Assembly: GCA_934565795.1 (NCBI GenBank)
Contig: CAKTIM010000006.1
Coordinates: 1-64,000 of the forward strand
Source of the DNA: an uncultured Oscillospiraceae bacterium
GTDB taxonomy: Bacteria > Bacillota > Clostridia > Oscillospirales > Oscillospiraceae
DNA length: 64,000 bases
Direction of reading: 5' to 3'
In this document: piece by piece, positions 1 through 7,978 of the stretch
Numbering within the stretch: the first letter of the stretch is position 1
Layout: every line of letters begins with the position of its first letter
Position numbers and translations under genes: made by a program
The notes under the pieces: model-generated
What the model saw: only the letters and a program-made list of their open reading frames with translations
What the model was told of the DNA's origin: nothing
Database searches by the model: none

Positions 1-75
1 ACTCTTTATCTCACATTTTGCACTATTTGTCACCTTTTTTTGCCCATTTTTCGGGAGGTCTACCCTTGATTTGCA

Positions 76-225
76 TTGCTGGAAAAGATTGGCCAATTGC
101 AGGATTTGACGGCATCCCCGGAAACAGATGCCGCTATCTGTGCGCTATTGAAAGAAATCTCAGATACCCTGCTTCTGCCCAGAAAGGAGGGCGTGCCTTG
201 GCCGTTACCGGATTCTGGCCTGTAA
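76..225 (+). CDS. small ORF, possible C-terminal remnant of a mobilisation accessory protein
   Basis: An open frame of 49 codons from a TTG at 76 to a TAA at 223-225 overlaps the start of the relaxase gene by 28 bases. It encodes a Leu-rich amphipathic stretch (EKIGQLQDL, ICALLKEISDTLL). Its position directly before a relaxase is where MobC-type accessory proteins normally sit, and their C-termini look similar. An in-frame stop lies just upstream at 67-69, so if this is MobC it has lost its N-terminal part. The identification is an inference from position and composition. Confidence 0.35.
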   Translation: MLEKIGQLQDLTASPETDAAICALLKEISDTLLLPRKEGVPWPLPDSGL

Positions 226-1562
226 AGGGGCAGCTGAAAGTGGTGCTGGATTATGCGGACAATCCGGACAAGACCACACCACAGCGGTACTTAGACAGCG
301 ACCTCTACGACACGCTGAAATACGCCGCCAACGATGCCAAGACGGACCGCACCGTGTTCGTGGCTGGAATTAACTGCTCCAAGCAGAATGCCTATAGGGA
401 AATGTTGGCCGTTCAGAAACGCTTTGGCAACCGTGGCAGCGTGGTGGCCTATCACGGAATCCAGAGTTTTCGGGCGGGCGAGGTCACGCCGGAGATGGCC
501 TTTGAAATCGGCAAGGAAACGGCCCGCCGGATGTGGGGTGACTGGTATCAGGTGCTTGTGACGGTGCATCTGAATACCGAAAACATCCATTGCCACTTTG
601 TTGTGAACCCGGTGTCCTTTAAGGACGGGAGCAAATTCCAGAACAAGATAGGCGACCACAAGGAACTGAGGAAGATTTCAGATACCATCTGCCGGGAGCA
701 TGGCCTGTCGGTGCTGGAAAACAGTGACTTTTACAAACACGAAAAGAAAGCCTACTGGCTGCACCGGCAGAGCAAGAAAACCCACCGGGATATGCTGCGG
801 GAGGATGTGGAATACTGCCTGACCTATGCCAAGAACTGGGAGCAGTTTGAAAAGCAGATGGCTTCCAGAGACTATTCTATTGACCGGGTACGGCTTTCTG
901 TCAAGGCAGCAAACTGGCAGCGGCCCGTCAGGCTGTCCTCGCTGGGGTATACCAAAGAGGTGCTTCGGAATCGTTTTGACGAGAATTTCTATTCCAATGA
1001 TTCCCGGCAGAAGTGGAACACGCATCTACCCTATAAACCTAAAAAATTTCCACTGGAATGGGAAATGGAGCGGTTGGCCTTTACCATTGAGCATAGCCAC
1101 AATACGGAAGAAGTCTTGGTGGACACGGTGCTTCTGCTGCTGATCCTGGTGATGGAACTGGTGCTGCAAACCACGGATGTGATACTCCTCTCTCCTGACC
1201 TGCGGACGGCAGTAAAGGACCTGGAAAGCTACCGTGCGGACTACCGCTTTCTACAGGAAAACGGAATTCGCACGATCACCCAGCTGGAAACCACTATCCC
1301 GGACATCCAATCCCAGATTGATGTACTGGAAGCGGAACGCAGTAAAACCGACAACACCCGCCGCAGGGCAAGGACACCGGAGGAGCGGCAAGAGGCCAAA
1401 GATCGCAAAAGGGAACTCACCCAGAAAATCGTACCGCTGCGGAAGAAGCTGCGGCAGGCAAAAAAGATTCTGGAGGAATCCCCACATGTATACGAACTAT
1501 TGCAAGAAGAACATCGCCTGGAACAGGCGGCATATCAAAGATTCAGAGAAAGGATGAAATGA
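198..1562 (+). CDS. MOBP-type relaxase / mobilization nuclease
   Basis: This is a DNA-nicking relaxase that would start conjugative transfer of the element at its oriT, working in the cytoplasm. The protein is 454 aa if it starts at the TTG at 198, which has an AAGGAGG site at 184-190; the frame is open further upstream but without a comparable start. The N-terminus shows the family pattern FWPVKG followed by YADNPDKTT. The metal-binding histidine cluster HLNTENIHCHFVVN lies near residue 120, with KIGDHKELRK after it. A hydrophobic segment follows near residue 315 and a charged coiled coil fills the last 100 residues. The stop overlaps the next ATG (ATGA), so it is translationally coupled to the ParB-like gene. 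The assignment to the relaxase family is firm; the MOBP subgroup is inferred from the His motif. Confidence 0.92.
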   Translation: MAVTGFWPVKGQLKVVLDYADNPDKTTPQRYLDSDLYDTLKYAANDAKTDRTVFVAGINCSKQNAYREMLAVQKRFGNRGSVVAYHGIQSFRAGEVTPEMAFEIGKETARRMWGDWYQVLVTVHLNTENIHCHFVVNPVSFKDGSKFQNKIGDHKELRKISDTICREHGLSVLENSDFYKHEKKAYWLHRQSKKTHRDMLREDVEYCLTYAKNWEQFEKQMASRDYSIDRVRLSVKAANWQRPVRLSSLGYTKEVLRNRFDENFYSNDSRQKWNTHLPYKPKKFPLEWEMERLAFTIEHSHNTEEVLVDTVLLLLILVMELVLQTTDVILLSPDLRTAVKDLESYRADYRFLQENGIRTITQLETTIPDIQSQIDVLEAERSKTDNTRRRARTPEERQEAKDRKRELTQKIVPLRKKLRQAKKILEESPHVYELLQEEHRLEQAAYQRFRERMK

Positions 1563-2404
1563 GAATAGATAATAAATTATGTAAACCTACTGCAATTCCA
1601 GTAGAGAAACTGCACCCCTTCGAGGGCCACCCTTACAAGGTTCTAGACAACGAAGAAATGGAGGCATTGGCCGAGAGCATTCACACAGAAGGTATTCTCT
1701 CTCCGCTGATCGTTCGCCCATTAGAGGGAACAGACGGATACGAAGTGATTAGCGGACATCGCAGATTGCATGCAGCACAAAAGGCAGGGCTTTCCAAAGT
1801 CCCTGCTTTTGCCTATGAAATCAGCCGAGAGGAAGCGGCCATTATGCTGGTGGACAGCAATCTCCACCGGGAGCATATTCTTCCCAGCGAAAAGGCGTTT
1901 GCCTATAAGTTGAAAATGGAGGCAATGAAGCACCGTGGAATCACTTGTGGACAAGTTGGCCACAAGTCGAGAGACACCCTGACAGATGATGACAGTGGCC
2001 GCCAAGTACAACGCTACATCCGTCTGACCCACCTGATTCCGGAACTGCTTCAGCTTGTCGATGACGGCAAAATCGCCCTCACCCCCGCCGTGGAGCTAAG
2101 CTACCTCCCGGAAAAAGCCCAGACCTACCTCCTGGAAGAAATGCGCCGCAACGACTGTACTCCATCCCTGTCTCAAGCGATTCGCATGAAAAAGCTGTAC
2201 CAGACCGGAAGCCTATCCCCAGAGGACATTTCTACCATTATCCAGGAGGAGAAGGCCAACCAGCAAGAAAAAGTCAGCTTCAAGACCGGAGACCTTCGGA
2301 AATTTTTCCCGAAAAGTTACAGTGTGGCCCAGATGCAGGAGACGATTCTGAAGCTGCTCACCGAATATCAGCGTAAGCGACAGCGAAGCAGAGACGCACG
2401 TTAA
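1559..2404 (+). CDS. ParB/Noc-like nuclease-domain protein
   Basis: This 281-aa protein of the ParB/Spo0J/Noc family probably helps partition or control the element. The ParB N-terminal domain runs from about residue 10 to 105, with EGILSPLIVRP and the conserved ISGHRRLHAA box near residues 60-70. The LVDSNLHREHILPSEKAFAY segment begins the helix-turn-helix region, and a basic tail closes the protein. It overlaps the relaxase by four bases and is followed eight bases later by a 52-aa gene, so relaxase, ParB-like protein, small protein and recombinase form one transcription unit. No parA partner is seen in the window, which is usual for ParB-like proteins of integrative elements. Confidence 0.9.
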   Translation: MRIDNKLCKPTAIPVEKLHPFEGHPYKVLDNEEMEALAESIHTEGILSPLIVRPLEGTDGYEVISGHRRLHAAQKAGLSKVPAFAYEISREEAAIMLVDSNLHREHILPSEKAFAYKLKMEAMKHRGITCGQVGHKSRDTLTDDDSGRQVQRYIRLTHLIPELLQLVDDGKIALTPAVELSYLPEKAQTYLLEEMRRNDCTPSLSQAIRMKKLYQTGSLSPEDISTIIQEEKANQQEKVSFKTGDLRKFFPKSYSVAQMQETILKLLTEYQRKRQRSRDAR

Positions 2405-2411
2405 GGAGGTG

Positions 2412-2570
2412 ATGGCCATACCTGAGAAAACACTGGAAGAACAAACAGCAGAGGTTGTCACCAACGTCAGTGAAGATTACGGTATGCAGATTCCCGAGCA
2501 GGCGATCCGTCGGCTTGCCCGGTTTCTGCTGCCAAAGCTCCAGGAAAACCTCGAAAAGGAAACGGAATAA
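2412..2570 (+). CDS. 52-aa hypothetical protein of the integrative element
   Basis: This short gene has a very strong ribosome site (AAGGAGG at 2403-2409) and an ATG at 2412; a GTG at 2409 in the same frame sits inside the ribosome site and is unlikely to be used. The protein is acidic at its N-terminus (EKTLEEQTAE) and ends in an amphipathic helix (IRRLARFLLPKLQENLEKE). It lies between parB and the recombinase, a place where small proteins are common in such elements. I do not recognise a domain. Conservation in related elements would settle whether it is real; the ribosome site and codon pattern favour it. Confidence 0.6.
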   Translation: MAIPEKTLEEQTAEVVTNVSEDYGMQIPEQAIRRLARFLLPKLQENLEKETE

Positions 2571-2574
2571 TTCT

Positions 2575-2610
2575 GCGGCGGGCAGCCTTGGCAATGGGGC
2601 TGTCCGCCGC
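2575..2610 (+). other. GC-rich intergenic hairpin
   Basis: GCGGCGGGCAGCC at 2575-2587 pairs with GGCTGTCCGCCGC at 2598-2610 with one mismatch and a 10-base loop. No T-run follows, so it is more likely a transcript-stabilising or attenuating hairpin between the 52-aa gene and the recombinase than a full terminator. Confidence 0.55.
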
Positions 2611-2666
2611 ACATTTGACGAAAAACAGGAACATGACTATGATGAATCCACAAAAGGAGGATGCTT

Positions 2667-4175
2667 ATGAATGCAGTGATATACGCACGGTATTCTTCTG
2701 ACCGACAGCGAGAAGAATCAATTGAAGGGCAGCTTCGGGAATGTACGGAGTATGCAAATAAGAACAACCTGGCCTTGATCGGCTCCTATGTGGACCGGGC
2801 CTTGTCTGCCAGAACCGATGACCGACCGGATTTTCAGCGGATGATTGCAGACAGTGCCAAGGGGCTGTTTGAAGTGGTTCTGGTCTGGAAGCTGGATCGC
2901 TTTTCCCGTGACCGCTATGACAGTGCCCACTACAAGCACATTCTGAAAAAGAACGGAGTCCGGCTGATTTCAGCCAAGGAGAATATTTCAGACGGCCCGG
3001 AGGGCATTATTCTGGAATCTATGTTGGAGGGGTATGCGGAATACTACTCAGCGGAGCTGTCCCAGAAAATCCGGAGAGGGCAGCAGGACAATGCCAGGAA
3101 GTGCATGAATAACGGCGGCAATATACCGCTGGGATACTATGTGGACAAGGCCACCGGGCGCCTGGCGGTGAATCCTGAAACCGCCCCCTATGTCCAGGAG
3201 TTGTTCCGGCGGTATGCCAATGGGGAGCGGCTCAGCTGCTTACAGGCAGAAATGAAAAAACAGGGATTGCGGTCCAAACGGGGCAATGCCTATTCTGTGG
3301 GCGTTCTCAGCAATCTCTTGAAAAATCGCAAATATATCGGAGAATACAAATATGGGAAAGTCATCATCCCTGATGGAATTCCAGGGATCATCGACAAAGA
3401 ATTATTTGAAAGGGTGCAAATGCGTATGGCGGCGAACAAGAAAGCTCCGGCAAGAGCAAAAGCAGAGGAGGAATATCTGCTTACCACAAAACTGTTCTGT
3501 GGCCAGTGCGGGCGGCTGATGGCCGGTGAGAGTGGGCGGGGCTGCAAAGGGATTGTCTATCACTATTACAAATGCAGCGGCGCAAAGCGGAAGCTGGGGT
3601 GCAAGAAAAAAGCAATCCGGAAAAATTGGATTGAAGATGTGGTAGTGAAGTACACCGCCACCCAGGTTTTAACAGATACCGTAATAAGTCGAATTGCGGA
3701 TGCCATTGTCATCATGCAGAAACAGGAGGATACTGTAACGCCGGTGCTGAAACAGCAGCTTCAGCAATGCGAAACAGAGATTCGCAATGTGATGAAGGCC
3801 ATCCGCCAGGGCATCCTTACGGATTCTACCAGAGAATGCTTGGAGGAGCTGGAACAGCAGCGAGACTCTCTAAGGGGCAGCATTGCCCAGCTCCAACTGG
3901 AACGTAGGAAATTCACCAAGGAAGAAATCGTGGACTGGGTCGGCCGCTACAAGGATGGCAATATCAACGACCCGGATTATCGCAGAGAGATCATCGATAC
4001 TTTCGTGAATTCTGTCTTTGTCTACGACGATAAACTGATTCTGACCTACAATTATAAAGACGGCAGCCAGACTCTGACTCTGCAAGAAATTGAGGCTGCC
4101 TTAAGTTCGGATTTAACAGGTATGTGTCCACCAAAGAATAAACGCTACCCTTCCGGGTGGCGTTTATTTTTTTGA
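2667..4175 (+). CDS. large serine recombinase (integrase/excisionase of the element)
   Basis: This 502-aa site-specific recombinase should integrate and excise the element. The resolvase catalytic domain occupies residues 1-150, with the nucleophile serine in YARYSS (Ser10) and the LDRFSRDRYD arginine motif. The recombinase domain follows at about 160-260 (IPLGYYVD, GVLSNLLKNRKYIGEY). A zinc ribbon (LFCGQCGRLM and YYKCSGAKRKLGC) sits at about 273-312, then a long coiled coil and a C-terminal strand-rich region. I chose the ATG at 2667 because the AAAAGGAGG at 2652-2660 abuts the upstream ATG at 2661 but is correctly spaced for 2667. Its stop lies inside the terminator at 4139-4173, and the gene is the last one of the element, as is typical beside an attachment site. 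Confidence 0.95.
   Translation: MNAVIYARYSSDRQREESIEGQLRECTEYANKNNLALIGSYVDRALSARTDDRPDFQRMIADSAKGLFEVVLVWKLDRFSRDRYDSAHYKHILKKNGVRLISAKENISDGPEGIILESMLEGYAEYYSAELSQKIRRGQQDNARKCMNNGGNIPLGYYVDKATGRLAVNPETAPYVQELFRRYANGERLSCLQAEMKKQGLRSKRGNAYSVGVLSNLLKNRKYIGEYKYGKVIIPDGIPGIIDKELFERVQMRMAANKKAPARAKAEEEYLLTTKLFCGQCGRLMAGESGRGCKGIVYHYYKCSGAKRKLGCKKKAIRKNWIEDVVVKYTATQVLTDTVISRIADAIVIMQKQEDTVTPVLKQQLQQCETEIRNVMKAIRQGILTDSTRECLEELEQQRDSLRGSIAQLQLERRKFTKEEIVDWVGRYKDGNINDPDYRREIIDTFVNSVFVYDDKLILTYNYKDGSQTLTLQEIEAALSSDLTGMCPPKNKRYPSGWRLFF
4139..4173 (+). terminator. intrinsic terminator of the recombinase operon
   Basis: TAAACGCTACCC at 4139-4150 and GGGTGGCGTTTA at 4155-4166 form a 12-bp stem with a TTCC loop, followed by seven T residues. 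The last codons of the recombinase lie in its right arm. Confidence 0.9.
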
Positions 4176-4183
4176 TGAAGCAA

Positions 4184-4297
4184 GGGACTCGAACCCATTC
4201 AACTGCAATATGCCGGTGGCATATTGCAAAAACCAGTTCAAAACTGGTTTTCTCCATACAATTTTGCCGAAAACGGCAAAATTGGCTGTCGAGTCCC
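4184..4297. repeat. cloverleaf-like array: outer inverted repeat enclosing three perfect hairpins
   Basis: GGGACTCGA at 4184-4192 is the exact inverse of TCGAGTCCC at 4289-4297. Between them lie three perfect hairpins: 4205-4227 (10 bp, 3-nt loop), 4229-4251 (10 bp, 3-nt loop) and 4260-4283 (10 bp, 4-nt loop). Folded together they give a four-way junction. The minus-strand arm reads GGGTTCGAGTCCC, resembling a tRNA T-arm, but the hairpins are not D or anticodon arms. The array sits between two terminators at the recombinase-proximal end of the element, so it may be part of the attachment site or a structured RNA. Confidence 0.75.
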
Positions 4298-4316
4298 GTA
4301 GTCTCTGCTGAACGTT

Positions 4317-4360
4317 AAAAATCCGAACTCATCCCGGTTTGGGCAGGGTTCGGATTTTTT
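4317..4360. terminator. bidirectional terminator
   Basis: AAAAATCCGAAC at 4317-4328 pairs with GTTCGGATTTTT at 4348-4359 around a 19-base loop, with T-runs on both strands. On the minus strand it lies 43 bases after the stop of the XRE gene. Confidence 0.85.
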
Positions 4361-4402
4361 GTTTTTATTGAGCCTTGACTTCCGATTGAACGGCTCTTCT
4401 GC

Positions 4403-4630
4403 TCAATCCCGAAAATCAAACAGCTGCTTGGGGGTGATTTCAAGCACGTCGCACAGCTTAAAGAGGACGTCGAAGGAGACGCCCACGTTGCCAAGCTCGA
4501 TGGCGCTGATGTGGCTTCTGTCAATATCCACCAGCTCCGCAAGCTGAAGCTGGGTCAGCTTTTTTCGCTTGCGATAATACACTACATTCAGGCCGAACTT
4601 TTCGTAATTCGGTTTATACTCTGGCTTCAC
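4403..4630 (-). CDS. XRE-family transcriptional regulator
   Basis: This 75-aa protein is almost entirely one Cro/CI helix-turn-helix domain: LGLNVVYYRKRKKLTQLQLAEL, then the recognition helix DRSHISAIELG, then VSFDVLFKLCDVLEITPKQLF. The start is a GTG at 4630 preceded by GTAAGGGGG. It is divergent from the small membrane protein gene at 4778. The intergenic space carries a minus-strand TATAAT at 4673-4678 and a short dyad at 4691-4705, so it probably represses itself and the neighbour. It may control the downstream secreted-protein cassette, which is an inference from position. Confidence 0.9.
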   Translation of the reverse strand: MKPEYKPNYEKFGLNVVYYRKRKKLTQLQLAELVDIDRSHISAIELGNVGVSFDVLFKLCDVLEITPKQLFDFRD

Positions 4631-4690
4631 GCGCCCACCCCCTTACCACATATTTTATTTCCTTTCTGAGGCATTATAAACCTTGTTAAA

Positions 4691-4705
4691 ATAGCGTAAT
4701 GCTAT
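4691..4705. promoter_or_regulatory. candidate XRE operator
   Basis: ATAGC at 4691-4695 and GCTAT at 4701-4705 form a dyad with five bases between the arms. It touches the -35 box of the plus promoter and lies upstream of the minus-strand -10 of the XRE gene. Confidence 0.45.
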
Positions 4706-4733
4706 TGACACAAGTCATTTTATGCTTTACAAT
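4705..4733 (+). promoter_or_regulatory. sigma-A promoter of the small membrane protein
   Basis: TTGACA at 4705-4710 and TACAAT at 4728-4733 are separated by exactly 17 bases. The start of the next gene lies 45 bases downstream. Confidence 0.85.
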
Positions 4734-4777
4734 AAAGTTGCTTTGCAAAGCAGCATAAATAGAAAGGAGAAAAAACG

Positions 4778-4939
4778 ATGGAATTTACAGGAATCATTAT
4801 CGCGCTTATCTACGGATTGGTCTGCGGCTTTGTCAGCAAGTCCATTAACAACAACCGCGGCAGAGACGGCGGCTTCTGGTGGGGCTTCTTCCTGGGTGTC
4901 ATCGGAATCATTGTTGTTGCAGTCAGGCCCAAGGATTGA
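4778..4939 (+). CDS. 53-aa membrane protein, two transmembrane helices
   Basis: The ATG at 4778 is preceded by AGAAAGGAG and by a near-consensus promoter. The protein has a hydrophobic segment at residues 4-20 (GIIIALIYGLVCGFV), a basic polar loop (SKSINNNRGRDGG) and a second hydrophobic segment at about 33-49 (FWWGFFLGVIGIIVVAV), ending RPKD. This two-helix layout with a Trp-rich second helix occurs in small Bacillota membrane proteins of unknown role. A hairpin follows at 4948-4977, so it is probably a single-gene transcript. Confidence 0.8.
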   Translation: MEFTGIIIALIYGLVCGFVSKSINNNRGRDGGFWWGFFLGVIGIIVVAVRPKD

Positions 4940-4947
4940 ATTGGCCA

Positions 4948-4977
4948 AGGAAAGCAGGATCGATCCCCTGCTTTCCT
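4948..4977 (+). terminator. hairpin after the small membrane protein gene
   Basis: AGGAAAGCAGG at 4948-4958 pairs with CCTGCTTTCCT at 4967-4977. No good T-run follows, so termination may be partial. A TATAAT at 5015-5020 between this hairpin and the next gene may be the -10 of its own promoter, although the -35 is poor. Confidence 0.55.
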
Positions 4978-5055
4978 CGTTAACCTCTGCGGCTGTATAT
5001 CTCTTTTATGAGCCTATAATGTATGCACTTTTTATTTACAAGGAGGAGAAGAACA

Positions 5056-6501
5056 ATGAAAAAGGCAATATCCCTGCTCCTGGCGCTTGTGCTGAGTCTG
5101 TCCCTCTGCGCTCACGGAATGGGCGAAAGCGCAGATACAACCGTCTGCGCACCCGCTGGTCAAGATGAATCAAAATATCAGGCGCTGAATCTGAATGAAA
5201 AGGCTGAGCTTGGATTCGTTTCACTGGAATTTTCTTCGGCGGCACTGACCTATTCGGTTGGCGGCAGCGGTTTTTCATCGATTGCCGGAGACGGAAAGCG
5301 GCTCTTCAGCCTGGTTGGCATCGCGGAAAATACGGGAAATACTCCCCTGCCCATTGAGAATATTTGCGCGGAAATGGTGTTTAATGGGCAATACACATAT
5401 TCTGCGCGGGGGAAAATGATCGACAGCATGTCTTATCCCGCCTCTTTGGATCCTCTTGTGAAAAATGGCTATTGGATTTACGCGGAAATCCCGGAAGCGC
5501 TGATTGAGCAGATTGAAACCTGCGTCGTGCGGTTTTCGCTGAATAAGGGCTGTGCAACCTCCCCCAGAGCAGTTGACCACGGTGAATATTGTTACCAGGT
5601 CAATCTGGATGAAAAAGTCTGTGCCTCCGCCCTAAACGTAACCGGGTCTCCCAGCATGTCCTTTGACGAATGTCCCGTTTTGCCTACCCCGGAAAACTTT
5701 GAACCAATGTGTAAAACCTCTTCCGGCTCCTCTTCTTTTAATGGAAAGGTATCCTCTATTTACTATTCTTACAGCATCATATTCGGAAGAAACGACGATT
5801 TAAAGGAATGCTTTAATGATTATCTAAACCGCCTCCAGGCAATCGGATTTACCGTCAAAAGCAATGGAGGAAGCAGCGACATATACGCAGGCGCAACGAA
5901 GCTTGCGACCGCAGCAATCCAAAACGGTTCTGTCCGATTTGATATTGTCCCCGGGAATGAGGGTCTGGACGCTTCCTCTCTCGGCTTGGTGTGTGACGAA
6001 GGAACTGAAAGCGCCCCCACATTAAAGCTTGGTGACAAAATTGAACTGGATTACTGCTGCCTGACACTGGACGATGCCGGCAGCGATAAGGAGATACGCA
6101 CCGGCAGCTCCCAATATGGCTCCTACTGCTACCGTGAATCCGAGAATGGCGATCCATTCTATTACATCCACGGAACCTTCAAAAACACAAGCGGCAAGCC
6201 TCTTGACATCCGCCACATTGCCGTCCAGTTCTGCTTTGACGACAAATATAACTATCGCGGAGAAGTAGACGGCGTGAGCAGTGGATATTCCGACTTTATT
6301 ACGGATGTCGCCCCTCTTGCAACGGTTGAATACTACATCTACACTTCAATTCCCCAGGAATTATTGGATGGGTTCAAAACCTGTCAGATTCAAATGGGCT
6401 TTACGGAGAATTTTGATCACTTGGTTTCTGACGGGAACAACCTTCCTCTCTTTCAGTACTGTGACGATGTTGTGACCGTCCAGTTGAGCGAGGAAGATTG
6501 A
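5056..6501 (+). CDS. secreted protein with two similar beta-sandwich-like domains
   Basis: A 481-aa exported protein begins at the ATG at 5056, after AAGGAGGAG at 5040-5048. Residues 1-25 form a signal peptide (KK, then ALVLSLSLCAHG) without a convincing lipobox. Two regions resemble each other. The first, about 45-180, holds FSLVGIAENTGNTPLPIENI and WIYAEIPEALIEQIETC. The second, about 330-475, holds YIHGTFKNTSGKPLDIRHI and YIYTSIPQELLDGFKTC. A different alpha/beta piece lies between them (DDLKECFNDYLNRLQAIGFTV). The doubled domains recall DUF4352/immunoglobulin-like extracellular modules, but I cannot name the family. It heads a run of four exported or membrane proteins on the same strand. 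Confidence 0.85.
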   Translation: MKKAISLLLALVLSLSLCAHGMGESADTTVCAPAGQDESKYQALNLNEKAELGFVSLEFSSAALTYSVGGSGFSSIAGDGKRLFSLVGIAENTGNTPLPIENICAEMVFNGQYTYSARGKMIDSMSYPASLDPLVKNGYWIYAEIPEALIEQIETCVVRFSLNKGCATSPRAVDHGEYCYQVNLDEKVCASALNVTGSPSMSFDECPVLPTPENFEPMCKTSSGSSSFNGKVSSIYYSYSIIFGRNDDLKECFNDYLNRLQAIGFTVKSNGGSSDIYAGATKLATAAIQNGSVRFDIVPGNEGLDASSLGLVCDEGTESAPTLKLGDKIELDYCCLTLDDAGSDKEIRTGSSQYGSYCYRESENGDPFYYIHGTFKNTSGKPLDIRHIAVQFCFDDKYNYRGEVDGVSSGYSDFITDVAPLATVEYYIYTSIPQELLDGFKTCQIQMGFTENFDHLVSDGNNLPLFQYCDDVVTVQLSEED

Positions 6502-6545
6502 GGCATTAGAACATTCAGTTATTTTAAAATATCGGAGGCTGGAAA

Positions 6546-7082
6546 ATGAAAAAAAGAATTATTGCTTTTCTACTGCTGGCTCTGTGCCTAGTCCAAATTC
6601 CCATGACCGCTTATGCGGACTCTGGAAATCGCACAGTTGAAACCTATAAAGACTTGGTCCCTGATGATGCAGAATCGGAAGAATTTCAGCATCTCATTAT
6701 GTTTCTTTTAAACGACCTGTCCATGACGCAACTCAGCTCCGACTATGGCGTTGCAACCGCTTATGCGACCGCCATTATGGATTTCGACGTTATGGTTCAA
6801 GAAATCGACCTGGATTTAAATGCAGACAGTTATGTTGGAATCTACCGCAACTGGGTCGTAGTGATGTTCTGTTCCGCAAAAGACGAATACATCTGCGTCA
6901 TATATGACCGGGACGAAGAAACAGCAGCGTATTATATGACCGGCGTCTATACCGGGGACGAGGCCGCAGAGATTCTAAAAAAATCTCTGCCCAACCAGGA
7001 CTGCACAAAGGTCGATCGTTCCACAGCAGAGGAAGTTTTTAACAAGATCCTGGAAATGCTTGGAGAGCTTTTGGATGACTGA
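6546..7082 (+). CDS. secreted protein, paralogue of the C-terminal half of its downstream neighbour
   Basis: This 178-aa protein has a signal peptide (MKKRIIAFLLLALC to AYADS, residues 1-26). Its C-terminal domain contains SYVGIYRN, EYICVIYDRDEE and KSLPNQDCTKVD. The same signatures recur in the next gene (AYVGVFRN, EYICVLYDLENE, DALPNQDCNRID), so the two arose by duplication of one domain. The ribosome site is GGAGG at 6534-6538. Function unknown; the location and duplication suggest an extracytoplasmic role shared with the neighbours. Confidence 0.82.
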   Translation: MKKRIIAFLLLALCLVQIPMTAYADSGNRTVETYKDLVPDDAESEEFQHLIMFLLNDLSMTQLSSDYGVATAYATAIMDFDVMVQEIDLDLNADSYVGIYRNWVVVMFCSAKDEYICVIYDRDEETAAYYMTGVYTGDEAAEILKKSLPNQDCTKVDRSTAEEVFNKILEMLGELLDD

Positions 7083-7119
7083 CGGCTAAAAAGTCATACA
7101 AAACATAAATGTGGAAATT

Positions 7120-7953
7120 ATGAGAAAGAAAATTTGGGCGTTTATCCTAGCAACGCTATGTCTGCTGTCCATCCTTGTGACAGCAAGTGCAGAAAATGGA
7201 ACCACCCTCACATTGGAAGACTTACAAGGAAAATGGGTGCACACCCACAAGGGGGCCGGTATTGCGTTAACCGAGCGTTTTTATTTCTCCATTGATGGAA
7301 CCTTTGTATACAGGGAACTCCACAATGGGAAAATTGCCGGAAGCGCCGGAGGTGATTTCACGGTTGACGGCAACTCAATCGTAATACATAAAACCTTTGG
7401 AGATTACACGCTTCATGATCTGCGCTGGAATGCTTCCGACGACAAAGATGCACTGGTCATGCTGGAATCCAGTGACATATTCTACCACGAGGAATCTGTC
7501 TCGGGCGAACTCTTTGCAGACATGGCTCCTGAAGGTGTGGAGATCGTTGCATACGAGCCGTTGTACCTCATTCCTCTGAAAGGACTCGGTGTACGGAAAC
7601 TGATTACCCAGGAGGGGATGGCGCTGGTACTCATCATGACCGTTATGGATTATGGCGTAAACCACGGCTTGGATGGTGTCAGTTTCGACGTATCTTCTGA
7701 TGCCTATGTAGGTGTGTTCCGCAACCGCTTTGCTTCTATGTACCGTATGTCCAAGGGAAAATACGAGGGAGAATACATCTGCGTTCTGTATGATCTAGAG
7801 AATGAAAAAGTTGCATATTATCAGACTGGCCTTACCGATGGACGTGATGCAAAGCTTATGCTCAAGGACGCACTCCCGAATCAGGATTGCAATAGAATCG
7901 ATAATGACGACCTAAGCAAGGTGATCAATTCTCTAATTGGTACGTTTTCCTGA
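7120..7953 (+). CDS. secreted two-domain protein
   Basis: A 277-aa protein with signal peptide (MRKKIWAFILATLC to TASAE, about residues 1-24). The N-terminal domain, about 30-125, holds TLEDLQGKWVHTHK and FYFSIDGTFVYRE, a pattern seen in lipocalin-like or DUF5640-like domains. The C-terminal domain, about 165-277, repeats the domain of the previous gene, including YVGVFRN and LPNQDCNRID. I placed the start at the ATG at 7120; a GTG at 7111 in frame is possible, and neither has a strong ribosome site, so translation may be coupled to the gene before. Confidence 0.8.
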   Translation: MRKKIWAFILATLCLLSILVTASAENGTTLTLEDLQGKWVHTHKGAGIALTERFYFSIDGTFVYRELHNGKIAGSAGGDFTVDGNSIVIHKTFGDYTLHDLRWNASDDKDALVMLESSDIFYHEESVSGELFADMAPEGVEIVAYEPLYLIPLKGLGVRKLITQEGMALVLIMTVMDYGVNHGLDGVSFDVSSDAYVGVFRNRFASMYRMSKGKYEGEYICVLYDLENEKVAYYQTGLTDGRDAKLMLKDALPNQDCNRIDNDDLSKVINSLIGTFS

Positions 7954-7978
7954 TAAAATGCAAAGGAGATAACTTACA

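Noticed and set aside
61-85. Match of CTACCCTTGATT near 63 with the same string near 38812, considered as a shared recombination site
   Set aside because: Only about 12 bases match before divergence, and no other sign of exchange is present; chance is likely.
4184-4297. A tRNA gene suggested by the T-arm-like GGGTTCGAGTCCC on the minus strand
   Set aside because: The internal hairpins are 10-bp perfect stems with 3-4-base loops, not D and anticodon arms, and there is no acceptor stem with a CCA context.
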